Assembly (NCBI GenBank): GCA_013396655.1
Contig: WBMV01001918.1
Coordinates: forward strand, 186,001 to 250,000
Origin: Campylorhamphus procurvoides
Taxonomy: Eukaryota > Chordata > Aves > Passeriformes > Dendrocolaptidae
Direction: 5' to 3'
Length of the DNA stretch: 64,000 nucleotides
Positions 1-9,672 of this stretch are shown piece after piece. Positions within the stretch are counted from its first letter, which is position 1; the number at the start of each line of letters is the position of its first letter. The translations under genes were made by a program, and so were the position numbers. Below the pieces are notes generated by a model that had not been told where the DNA came from, did not search any database, and worked only from the letters and a program-made list of their open reading frames with translations.

Positions 1-2602
1 AGAATCTGTCAAAGGACATGCTGCATTCCCTTCTGAGTATTATGTAAATTAGCCATTTATTTCTGTAATTTCAGGGGCCCTTAGGACTGTACAAATAGAA
101 TCCAAAAATCATGAGATGTTGCAGCAACAGAATGGATTCATTAGTGAGATTTGTTCTGTTTTGTCTTGAGGTTTTCTGCAAGATTTATTTCAGTAAGTGG
201 GAAGATGTACTTTGATTTTAACTGCTTACTTTTATGACAGCTTCCTTAAACATTGCTGGGCATAACTATTAGTACCACTGAGGCCATGGGATTATTCAAA
301 AATTTAAGTGCTGGGAACATGCTTTTAATGTGTAAGTGCCATATGCAGGTGGTGGTTCTTTTACCCTTGCCTAGTGCTCAGCACATGCTTAGGGTTGCAT
401 TTAGAAGTTTTTGGTAGATGTCCACCTCATCAATAGCTAAGTGCCTCTAAAGTCACTGGAACAGTAGCTGGAAGCCTATGTAAGGCATGGTGCAGGGATT
501 GCTGGCTGTAAGATCCTCACTAGACACGGAGATTTGGGCTTAAATAATACAGTGCTGCATCTTTTTGGTTGTCCTAGGAACCAAGGAGACCTAAGGACAT
601 CTTTTAGTATTTTAGGCTGTCTTAAGGCTTTCATTTGGAACAATCTCATTATTTAAATGCTCTCACAGTGCAGCAGTTTGCCAAGGTTGTCAGTGAGAGT
701 TGATTGCAGTTATTCTGTCTGATAATGGGAACTTGAAAGATGACAAATGAATATGAGTTTCACCAAGTCTTTGTACATTGTTCTCTCTACATCTTTCTGG
801 ATCATGTGCACTTATTTGAGTTAGTATCCTAATAATGTTTACATATACCATATGTTGAGCATGTCAGTGAAGAGTTTTACCTTTCAGATACCCGGCTTGG
901 TTATGAGTGTATTAGCGTATGGAAGAAGTGCCCATTGGCAATGGTGAAAGTCTTTGCATATAGGAACTTCACAGCCTCCTTACATGGTAAAACCAGTATT
1001 CCTGAGGAGGGATGTTGGAACTTATATTTGTCAGCCATGCTATTTGGACCTTCCTTTGAACCCTTTCATGATATTGCCTTTATTCCAATTTGGTCTTGGA
1101 CTGGTTTCAAGTGACATGGGAGAGGAGGCATGAAATGTGGACTGAACCAGGGATTTTTTCATTTCTGAAAACCATTTGTCTTTGGCTTGATTGAGGAGCT
1201 CTGTAAGGAATGTTACATATATTGGTTGAAATCCATCTAAATCTGTAAGCAGAGTCATTGAAAAGGCGCATGCCAACAGATGCAGAAAATAAATAAATGT
1301 AGTCACTACCTTCTTTGCTTACAGGAGCTGGCCTGTATATGCTGCACTGCATTTTCTTGTGTCTGTATACAATTAATAAGCTCAAATCACATTGTACCAC
1401 CATATGCAAATATGATTGATAGTACTTTAAAAAATGAGATTAAGTAGTTCCCCTGCTGTGTCAGTGCTGCCTTGTTATTTTAACTATTTTCTGAGTGTTT
1501 CGTTTACAAATACTTAAACCTAAGGAACTCAAATAATATGAATTGTTTAAGTTTCTTACCACCTTTTAGCCTTGTGAAGTAGGAGAACACTGAGATGTGT
1601 GATGTATCCATCTCTGCTGAATAATGAATAATTTTTAAAGATAATGGGAACCATTCAGCAGTATATTGTTTTCTAGAGAAGATAAACCTCAATTAAAGGT
1701 AATTCACAATGTGTTTAAAACAGTTATTCTTTATCATTAAAGTTACTAATTTGTACATGAACCTCTGATGTAGTCAGAATCAATACTACAGTTTCGGAGA
1801 TGTGATCCCTGGACAGCTTTGTCTAAATATTCATTTCATTGTCATTAGTAGAAGGTACAAAACAAATTGTTAAAGTAGCTCCATTAATTTAGCAACTCAA
1901 CTTATGGCTTCTGATAATGCATGAAAAACTAATGCAGAGTTATGGAAGACATTGTGAAATACAGTTGTTTAGTGACCTGGATTTGATTGTGGAAGGCCAA
2001 TGGCAACATTAAATACCTTTCAAACATTTTACTGCCCAAAGAAAGTCTAGAGATGAGCAAGCCATGCTGTAGTACACAACCCAGTTGACAGTTTTTATCA
2101 GACGAAGTTCCTCAGGTCCAGGGAGCAGTAATTTGTTGTTCAGCTTTCTACTTACGTATCTGTAGCCTTACATGAAAATTATGTGTACACATTTGTATTC
2201 CATGCCAAAGGAAAACCATACTCCCTTCACCTGCTGGAGAAAATAAAAATAGGTAAGAAGGATAGCGTCTCTCTGTTTTGAACAACATTTATATAATTGT
2301 CTATGCTGTCATAATTTGAATTACGGGTTAAATTATTTAGTCCACAATGTGATTTCTTCCCTTTATTGCCTCTTTATTATAAATGTCTTCCTACCATGAC
2401 CCTCATGTTTTCATTACTGCTCCTTCCATCATAGCTGTTCCTCAAGTTTATCTCACAACACCTTCTTAACCTGCCAGGAAATTTCAGGAGTGCCTTAAGC
2501 CCCTGGAAATACCAATCTTTCTGTCTTTTGCTTCCTCCCCCTTTGGAGAGCTCTTTTTTACACAGCCAAGCTGTTGTTTGTCTACTTTTCTTCTTATCCT
2601 TT

Positions 2603-3173
2603 TGTCCTAGTTTCAGCCAAGGATGTTGGGAGGGCAGAGCCTGGAGCCATGTGGGCATGCCTAGGTTGTTATTCAATACCACCCACATCATTGCCAAGGT
2701 GGGGGTGCAGAAGTATGGGATTCTCACTTCCAAGAAGAAAGGGTGTGGCTTTGGGTGGAGGAAAAAGGGGGCGCATGGAGGTTCCATGACCATTTTGTCC
2801 TTTTCCAGGGGAGCAAACAGCAAGCAGAGTGGTGAGGTGGGACTGGTCCTAACTGGAGGATTTGTCTGTATTGTGACTCTTTCATTGTCTTGGACTTGAG
2901 GGAAAAAAGGGGTGGAGGGTGTGGGGGGGTGTTGCCAGCTGCAGTCACAGTTGCATCAGACTTGGTGAGCATTTTTCATGTAATCACCACCTTTTATACA
3001 CTATTATTATTAGTATTGTTGCTGTTACAGTTCGTTTTCTTATCTCTCATTGCCATTTCCAGTAAATTGTTATCTGAGCTTGTAATCTCTGCTTTTTGCC
3101 TCTCTCACCTGAGGCATTGAGGGGAGGGAGCAGCTGCATGGGGCCTAGTTTCCAGCTAGCTTAAACCACAACA
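2603..3173 (+). repeat. Solo LTR of an endogenous retrovirus (ERVL-like)
   Basis: The element starts TGTCCTAGTTTCAGCC and ends AAACCACAACA, the typical TG...CA ends of a bird LTR. Flanking five-base sequences are CCTTT (2598-2602) and CCTTA (3174-3178), a target-site duplication with one substitution. Five-base duplications fit ERVL-class elements. No internal retroviral sequence is attached, so it is a solo LTR. The 3' third (about 2990-3110, with TTGTTGCTGTTACAG) resembles the LTR at about 17021-17450. Open frames inside it are chance. Confidence 0.7.
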
Positions 3174-3305
3174 CCTTAGTGTAAGTTTTACACTTTATCT
3201 CCTAAACTTGTGGTCCGTATGAGTTTTCTTGCTCTTTACTTCATATCTAAGCACTGTTCACCTGAAGCATTTTGCTCTAAGTTGCTTATTTCACTTTAAA
3301 GCCAG

Positions 3306-3331
<26 letters not shown>
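3306..3331. repeat. (CA)n microsatellite
   Basis: About thirteen uninterrupted CA dinucleotides in the upstream MCTP1 intron. It is a plain simple repeat, likely length-polymorphic. Confidence 0.95.
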
Positions 3332-3336
<5 letters not shown>

Positions 3337-4150
3337 CCTCCAAACACACTTGCTTTTCCCATTTTTTTCTGTAGGTGAACCTCCCTATCAATTTCCATTA
3401 TTCAGCTTCCATTTTCCACATTTTACATTTTCAAAGCAGCATTATACTTTCTCTTCTGGTGGCTTTCATGCTGAAGGGACCTCTTTGTAAATACATACAA
3501 AGCTACTTCATTGTTCTTTAATGTATACAAAAGTCTCAACCTTCAGCTGTGCTGAGACTAGAGCCCATCATTCCAGCTGATATAATTTTCCTGTTTAATT
3601 GTACTTGCCCACTTTCTCTGGTGTTAGGCTTTTATATGAGACTGTTTTTGGGGCTCTTTAATTTTGAGAGAGGATTTGTACAGGGTGAAATATGTAGGGA
3701 ATACTAATCTTTAGATAAGTCTCATAGATGCTGTGTTATTACAAATAATATAAAATAATACATTTCCTTCTTATCAAAACTCTCTAATCATGTTGTCATT
3801 GCAATCAGTGGACGATAGGCACCATTAAAGTTCTTCTATCTGTCTCGAAAGGATGCTTGGCACCTTTTACAAAGATGCTGGGTTTTCATCAGAAAAGTCC
3901 CTATGGTGATTTTTTTTAAGACAAAAAGTTATTCTTTTAGCAAGGAATGTTAATAGATTACAGAGATGAGGGCCTATTATGAATACCTTGAATATAGTGC
4001 AGACCATAGGACTTTCTTGAATTAATTCTTGAGAGAATTACTGTGTAGAATAGAAGAAAAAAAAAAAGCAAACAAACTAGTTTTTATTTGAACTTTACTC
4101 ATCATATGTTTTATTAGTTCATAAATTTTGTTCCAAATTTTCTATTATAG

Positions 4151-4253
4151 GTAAAAGTGACCCATTTTGTGTAGTTGAATTGAACAATGACAGACTGCTG
4201 ACACATACCATCTACAAGAACCTCAATCCAGAATGGAACAAAGTCTTTACATT
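4151..4253 (+). CDS. MCTP1: MCTP1 internal exon, third C2 domain (first visible part)
   Basis: MCTP1 is a membrane-anchored Ca2+ sensor with three C2 domains and two C-terminal membrane segments, placed in ER and vesicle membranes. Established work ties the family to Ca2+ binding and, in flies, presynaptic homeostasis. This 103-base exon follows acceptor TCTATTATAG and ends at donor GTAGGT. The first two bases finish a glycine codon (phase 1), and the last two begin a Phe completed in the next exon (phase 2). It encodes 33 full codons, starting [13 protein letters not shown] and ending [11 protein letters not shown]. The SDPF motif carries a loop-1 Ca2+-binding aspartate, and NPEWN is the strongly conserved C2 core motif. 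The sequence is nearly identical to mammalian MCTP1 as I know it. MCTP2 is the alternative, but the later exons favour MCTP1. Confidence 0.95.
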
Positions 4254-4275
4254 GTAGGTGTTTGGATTTAGTTAT

Positions 4276-4294
4276 GGGAGGGGTGGGCAGTGGG
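4276..4294 (+). other. G-quadruplex motif just downstream of a 5' splice site
   Basis: The bases GGGAGGGGTGGGCAGTGGG give four runs of at least three G with loops of 1, 1 and 4 bases, which meets the usual G4 pattern. The motif starts 22 bases after the donor GT at 4254 and would be in the pre-mRNA strand. G-runs near donors are known intronic splicing enhancers; a role here is inference only. Confidence 0.6.
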
Positions 4295-4396
4295 TGCTTG
4301 ATTGAGAGANNNNNNNNAGGGGGGGGGTGGTCATTGGGTGCTTGATTGAGAGAGGGGGCAGTGGGTTTTGGGTGGTTTTTTTTGAGGGGGGGGGTG
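4283..4396. repeat. G-rich tandem repeat spanning an assembly gap
   Basis: The unit GTGGGTGCTTGATTGAGAGA occurs before the Ns (4290-4309) and, with one A for G change, after them (from about 4333). It is followed by G-runs up to nine long. The two copies suggest a short tandem array of unresolved length. Confidence 0.6.
4310..4317. other. Assembly gap (8 N)
   Basis: Eight unresolved bases lie within the G-rich tandem repeat, 56 bases after the donor site. The true length of the missing sequence is unknown. Confidence 0.99.
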
Positions 4397-6389
4397 CATT
4401 GAAGAGGATACCTACTGCTGGTTTTGAAGAAAATAGTGATGACATCCTGATGTTTCTGAACTAAACATCTGAATACTTCTTTGAGGATTAAAAACATGAC
4501 AAAAAAATAGAGAAGAGGTGTAATTTTATAGGTAAGAAAACCAGGTCTGTTTTCTGGAAACTAGGAATATGTAATGCCAAGCACTCAAGACTCCTGCTGG
4601 GCTCAGTTTCAAGGGCCAAATCCAGTGTGATGGATTTGCTCTTTAAGTTTTGAGTGGGAAAAAAAGATGTTGTGGTTATAACGGTCATTAAAATGGGGCT
4701 GTTAACTTTAAAAAACATTAGATAACTATATAAAATTAGAAATACTAGATTTATCCATGGATCTCTGAGTTAAAATCAAATACTTTCCACTTCTTTCCAT
4801 TTAATAATTGCACTTCTCACAATACTCTCGAGTATGCTAGTACAGTGCAGCTGTTGGGTAAAATGCAGTCTAAAATATTTAGTTTGTTGTGGTGTGGTGC
4901 CATTGGGTTTTTTATCCTTCTGTTGTTTTGAAGACATTAAAAAGCTTTGACAAAGTAGAAAAAAAGTCTTCCATAAACAAAATGTCCTTTTTATTTGTCT
5001 TGCTCTGTTGTCTTCTTTTTCTCCCTTCTTCTCTCTATCTGACTGCAATGTGGCACCAGTGAGTAGAAAAAACTGATTCTTGCAGGTCTCACTGCTGCTG
5101 CAATCAGCAAAAAATCCTTTGCAAAACCAGTAGAAGCTTTAGCTTTGTGTACATTTACTTCACTTTATCATAAATGAAAATGATATATTTTGTGCTTCAT
5201 CTCAAAATTCAGTCTGATTTTATTTTTTTTTACCTTCTAAATTTGTCACTCGTATATTTGTCATCCATAGGTTTTCTTGACCTGCAGTGAGCTCTCAGGA
5301 ATGAACTCAGAACAAAAGAAAAAAACCTCACAATACTTGTACTTTTCAACAGCTTGTTATTGTTTTTCTCATTTCTGTATCTGCAAACCCATGCTAAATT
5401 CTTCATTAATTTATTTTTAATTATATACTAATAGAACCAATTACTAATCATCCTCTAATGCTTGGGAGTGTTCTCTGCCCAAGGAATTGCCTGGATTTCT
5501 ACAGGACAAAAAGACTAATCAGGAATGAAATAGAAAACCTCTAAAGGCCTGCAAGGCATTGAATATTTTATTTAGCCCCAGATTTGCTAAGTAATTTTTG
5601 GGCTAGAAATCCCTCGTCTGGAGGTTTATATTTTACTGAAGTTAAACTGCTTTGCTTGTATTTGTATTTGCTGAATCAGCCATTTGATCAAAAATGAGTT
5701 CTCTCAAATAATTCTTTTTTCTCCAAATAATGAATATGAATTTTTCACTCAAGAGTTTACAATGTACAGTGACATTTCTAGCACATGGCAGTGGAGTGTT
5801 TAATACCTTGCAGTCTCTTTTGCCTCAGTAGTAGCAGCAAAATTCATTGTTTCCTATTGTGTGTTCTTTATTTATTGTAATGACACTTGTATATTTGTAA
5901 TTAAGCAAGGATTTCAGAAGTAAAGAGCTTATTTTCAGTGCAAGGATATGCTCTTGCAGACTGTAATTATTTCCATTTACAAACCTACAGATTTCACAGC
6001 ATTTTCAGTGAGAATTGCAGCAATGGCAGCAGTATATAAGGGATAGCCTTTAGAAGCTCTTAGTCCTGCTACTGGTGGCTGTAAATCTCCCAGTGCTGCT
6101 CCTGTAGGTAATGCAGTGCAAACCCTATGTAGGAGATTTAAGCAACATCCTTCAGAAAATGTCTGCTGGGAAAGTTTTTCAGAGAGAGAAAAAGAGAGAG
6201 AGAGAGCAATCACTGCAGCCCTTAGCATTTTGGTTATACACTGGGAGACCTCATTTACTTAAGTCTGTTCTTCATGACTCGGAAAAATAGATGGGTATCT
6301 GTTTGTGCTAACATTTCACACTTTCATTCTTGGTACCCACTGGTGTAAGTGACTTCTTCTCTCTACTGTGTGTACTACTTCCTTTACAG

Positions 6390-6492
6390 TAATATAAAAG
6401 ACATCCACTCAGTGCTTGAAGTGACAGTTTACGATGAAGACCGTGATCGAAGTGCTGACTTTCTAGGCAAAGTTGCTATACCATTGCTGTCT
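6390..6492 (+). CDS. MCTP1: MCTP1 internal exon, third C2 domain (Ca2+ loop 3)
   Basis: The exon is 103 bases between acceptor CCTTTACAG and donor GTAAGT. Its first base completes the split Phe codon, then 34 codons run from [11 protein letters not shown] to [11 protein letters not shown] (phase 0 end). The segment [15 protein letters not shown] holds the acidic loop-3 cluster (Asp residues of DEDRDRSAD) that coordinates Ca2+ in C2 domains, followed by the FLG turn. All expected acidic residues are present, so the domain should be Ca2+-competent by family rules. It is separated by only 339 bp from the next exon. Confidence 0.96.
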
Positions 6493-6831
6493 GTAAGTTT
6501 CACTCACCTGACATACCACTGAATTTTTCCTGCTGAAGGGGGGTGGGGGGGAAGAAAGAAAAATTGCAGCTCTGTATCTGTCATTTCTCAACCAAGGTCT
6601 CTAATAAGAACACTAAAATTTTAACATACTCTATTCACGGCCATGTTGAATCCCATGATAGTTAATTTTTCCTGACAGACTTGGTCCTGGTAATGAACAG
6701 GTACTTGTCAGACTTGCCACAGTTGTTTTGGGTTCTCTGTCAGTTTCAGCAGCTGAGGGTCAGGGGTCATTGGGGGGGGTGTATTCAGCGGAGACTGTGA
6801 GACAGACGGCTGTCATGTCCTTTTCCTGCAG
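6493..6831 (+). other. MCTP1: MCTP1 intron (339 bp) with two G-runs
   Basis: This is a short phase-0 intron. It has two strong G-runs: one at about 6538-6551 (six then seven G around a T) and one at about 6771-6779. Nothing else is recognised. Confidence 0.9.
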
Positions 6832-6933
6832 ATTCAAAATGGTGAACAGAAAGCCTACGTCTTGAAAAACAAGCAGCTGACAGGGCCAACAAAGGGGGTC
6901 ATCTATCTTGAAATAGATGTGATTTTTAATGCT
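6832..6933 (+). CDS. MCTP1: MCTP1 internal exon, end of third C2 domain
   Basis: The exon is 102 bases, 34 codons, phase 0 at both ends, between acceptor TTTTCCTGCAG and donor GTAAGT. It runs from IQNGEQKAYVLKNKQ to VIYLEIDVIFNA. The last beta strand (GVIYLEIDVIFN) closes the C2 fold; the LKNKQL segment is the usual strand-7 lead-in. It keeps frame with the exons on either side. Confidence 0.96.
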
Positions 6934-7274
6934 GTAAGTCTTAACTTTGGCTTTTTTGTACTGCTAAAGACTTCAGTTTCATGAGAGCTTTTGTTCCTGA
7001 TTTGTAGAGAATTTCTGTCATTCCTTATTTTCTCAAACCTTGATGTATACTACAGAATACTCTTCTGCCAATGCCTGGCACACCCACTCTTTTTGTTGCT
7101 GCTGCCACTATTGCTGCTAGTTTAGGGAGCAGTAACCTTTGTCTCTGTGTACGCTTACGTGTCGCGGGCTTGGCAGCCATGACTTTGAAACTTCGTAATT
7201 TTTGCAAATTGAAGTGTTTATTATTAGTAAGGAATGAGTAAGTTTGAAATACTGACACACATTTTAATGCATAG
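6934..7274 (+). other. MCTP1: MCTP1 intron (341 bp)
   Basis: This is a short phase-0 intron bounded by GTAAGT and GCATAG. A minus-strand open frame across it and the next exon is a shadow. No repeat or other feature is recognised. Confidence 0.9.
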
Positions 7275-7349
7275 GTGAAAGCCAGCATAAGAACATTAAT
7301 GCCTAAAGAACAGAAGTACATTGAAGAGGAAGACAGACTGTCTAAACAG
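7275..7349 (+). CDS. MCTP1: MCTP1 internal exon, linker after third C2
   Basis: The exon is 75 bases, 25 codons, phase 0 at both ends, between acceptor TTAATGCATAG and donor GTAAAG. It encodes VKASIRTLMPKEQKY followed by an acidic/basic stretch ending RLSKQ. This is the charged linker between the third C2 domain and the membrane region in MCTPs. Length and sequence agree with vertebrate MCTP1, with conservative changes only. Confidence 0.95.
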
Positions 7350-8924
7350 GTAAAGAGTAAGAAACACTAATCCCTTCTGAAATCCTTAATACCACTTATG
7401 CATGTCCAAATATCTGGCATCATACTACTGAGACTAAAAAATAACATTTTCATTACATGTTTACAGAAGTATATGATAGGCTGAAGAAGGCAGAAACAAA
7501 ATACATGGGTTTATTGTGTCTCCTCTATAAATTGCAACTTAATTTTCATGAAATACATGAATGAGAACACAGTTGAAACTAGGTTCCACACATATCAGAT
7601 TATCACCCAGGTGCATGTAAACTAAGTCTTGCATAAATTTTTGCTGTTAACTTTGACCTGAAAGTTCTCTAGTTGTTGCAGCGTGAAGAGTCTTTCAGCA
7701 TTCTTTTAGCCAAATTTTAAATAAGTTATTTGAATCAAAGGTAAAAGCAGACTAAAACATTTGAGACTGCTGGGCGTAGGAAGTATCTGAACTCTTTTTT
7801 CTCTGGATATTTTTGCTGCACACAGTTTTAAGCTTTTCATAATGAATATTTAAACACACATTTTTTTCTCCACTTGAACTGCTTTAGATTAAGTCTTTCG
7901 TGTTCCACAGATGACATTTCATGTGGAGTGAATTGGGCTTTTGGTTGGACTGTGGGATTTTTTTTGTTTTCAGTGAAAAGGCAAAGGTCTCAGGACTGAT
8001 TTTTACTTTGCTGAAAGCTTATAGACTTGAGCACAGATTAAATTACTTGCTCGATGAATTTTACATCAGTTTATGATGTAATTCATTAAAAAAACTTTTC
8101 CAGAGGCAAATTATTTCTTTCTTTGCTGTTGGGAGTGATGCAGTTGGTAAAGCTACATTTTGCACTACTACTCTTTTCCCAGTGAAGAAGCAACAAGATG
8201 TTTTACTCAAGATTAATCCTTCTTCCCACATTCATACCAGAAAATGGCATTGTGACTTTTGCAGATGGCAGGAGGAGTGATCATTTTCTATTCAAATCAG
8301 TACACAAATAACTCACTGGTTTGTTCACTTTTTTTTTTTTTTTGTCAAGTCATTTTGGAGGTTTTAAGTACACTTTCCTGAATCAAAACCTAGAGCTTTT
8401 ATGCTGTGTGTCTGTATAGTCCAGAAGAATGCAGTTACACGTTACCTTGGTAAATACTTAAAATCAGGTTTTCAAAATACATGGCAGCAGACAAATTTGT
8501 TATAAATGTTAAACAGTGCAGATGATCTTCATTAGATTAGAGCAGTAATTTTGCATGCTTTTGGGTTAGTGTCCTGCAGCATCTTTATATTAAGAAGGAC
8601 CAACATTTGTTAAGAAAAGCTTAATAAAACTAAAATCTAATAAACAAAATAATTTGTGAAACTTTGCAAGTGGGTTTTTTTATGTTGAATAATTTGTGTA
8701 CCATCTAGAATTAAATTCAACAAATACCAATACACAAAACTAACAAATTCTCTCCCAAGTCTGAGAATTTAAAAAACCTTATTCAATTTGTGAGCTAGAG
8801 AGCTTGTTATTTTCTCAGTCTTCACCTTAATTAAGAAATTAAGAATGAAAGTGTTGTAAGCATGAGCCTCTTCTGCAACTTTTGGGGGTTTTGAAGTGTT
8901 TTCATTCTTTCATCTTTTTCACAG
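7350..8924 (+). other. MCTP1: MCTP1 intron (1575 bp)
   Basis: This is a phase-0 intron from GTAAAG to TTTTTCACAG. It is AT-rich unique sequence with a poly-T tract near 8330-8343. I see no repeat element, RNA gene or extra exon. Confidence 0.88.
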
Positions 8925-9044
8925 CTACTGTTAAGGAACTTTATCCGGATGAAGCGTTGTGTCATGGTGCTCGTAACTGCAGTTTGCTACATTAGCAGTT
9001 GCTTTGACTGGGATTCTCCCCCAAGAAGTCTCACTGCTTTTTTG
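8925..9044 (+). CDS. MCTP1: MCTP1 internal exon, start of the membrane region
   Basis: The exon is 120 bases, 40 codons, phase 0, between acceptor CATCTTTTTCACAG and donor GTATGA. It starts LLLRNFIRMKRC, goes through the hydrophobic stretch VMVLVTAVCYISS, then CFDWDSPPRSLTAFL. The DWDSPPRS motif is a hallmark of the MCTP C-terminal (PRT_C-type) region. Positions in VTAVCYISSC differ from the mammalian protein, as expected for a bird. The donor GTATGA is weaker than the others and opens a 47-kb intron. Confidence 0.95.
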
Positions 9045-9558
9045 GTATGATCTTCTTTATACTTTTAATCACCCCAGTGTGTTTGTGTGCTAGATGAGAG
9101 ACAATACAGTGTAGATATGGAGGTTTCTTTTTTTAACAGATATTGTGTTTGTTCACATTTTTTTAAAAATAATTAAGTTTAAAATGTCACACAAAAAAGA
9201 GGGGTTTTAAATTTATATCTATCTATATATATATACACATAAATAAATAGTATAAATATAATTGCCTATATGAATGATCCAAATCAAAATAGAGTGAGTG
9301 AACTATGGATAATGCATCTTAAGCTTCTCACAAATTACTTCCATTGAATCTTCTTTGGAACCATTGTATATTACATACTTACACTTGTTTTGAATGTTGG
9401 TTAGTTATTTACATATCATTAATATAATACTAGTGGTATTTTGTCCTCCACACAACAATATATGTTACACCTGTAGCTTTTTCAGAAGTACAAAAATACA
9501 AAAAGAAGTAATCTGGACCCAAATATCTGCTTCCCGACTAAGGGGTAGTGTTCCTGAT

Positions 9559-9672
9559 TAAAAAACCAAAACCAAAACCAAAACCAAACAAACACTAAAA
9601 CCACAAAACAAACAAACAAAAATCACACAAAAAAACAAAACAAAACCAAAGCCCCCACCAAAATAAAAGAAA
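9559..9672. repeat. A/C-only strand-asymmetric tract with (AAAACC)n
   Basis: More than 100 bases are almost free of G and T on the + strand, beginning with several perfect AAAACC units (about 9563-9588). The complementary strand reads as TTTTGG-type repeats. Similar tracts of both orientations recur in the window. Confidence 0.8.

Larger units (their letters stand above)
1..4150 (+). other. MCTP1: MCTP1 intron, 3' part (upstream of first visible exon)
   Basis: This stretch is non-coding by inference: it precedes an exon whose first two bases complete a split glycine codon, so an upstream exon must lie outside the window. I looked for the expected preceding exon (start of the third C2 domain) and did not see one. 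Apart from a solo LTR and a short CA repeat, listed separately, it is unique-looking AT-rich sequence. Open frames here are short and have no recognisable protein features. Confidence 0.75.
4254..6389 (+). other. MCTP1: MCTP1 intron (2136 bp), G-rich start with a small gap
   Basis: This is a phase-2 intron bounded by GTAGGT and TTTACAG. It contains a G-rich tandem block with an 8-N gap at 4310-4317 near the donor, and an AG-rich tract at about 6181-6206. No other exon, RNA gene or mobile element is recognisable; minus-strand open frames here lack protein features. Confidence 0.85.
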
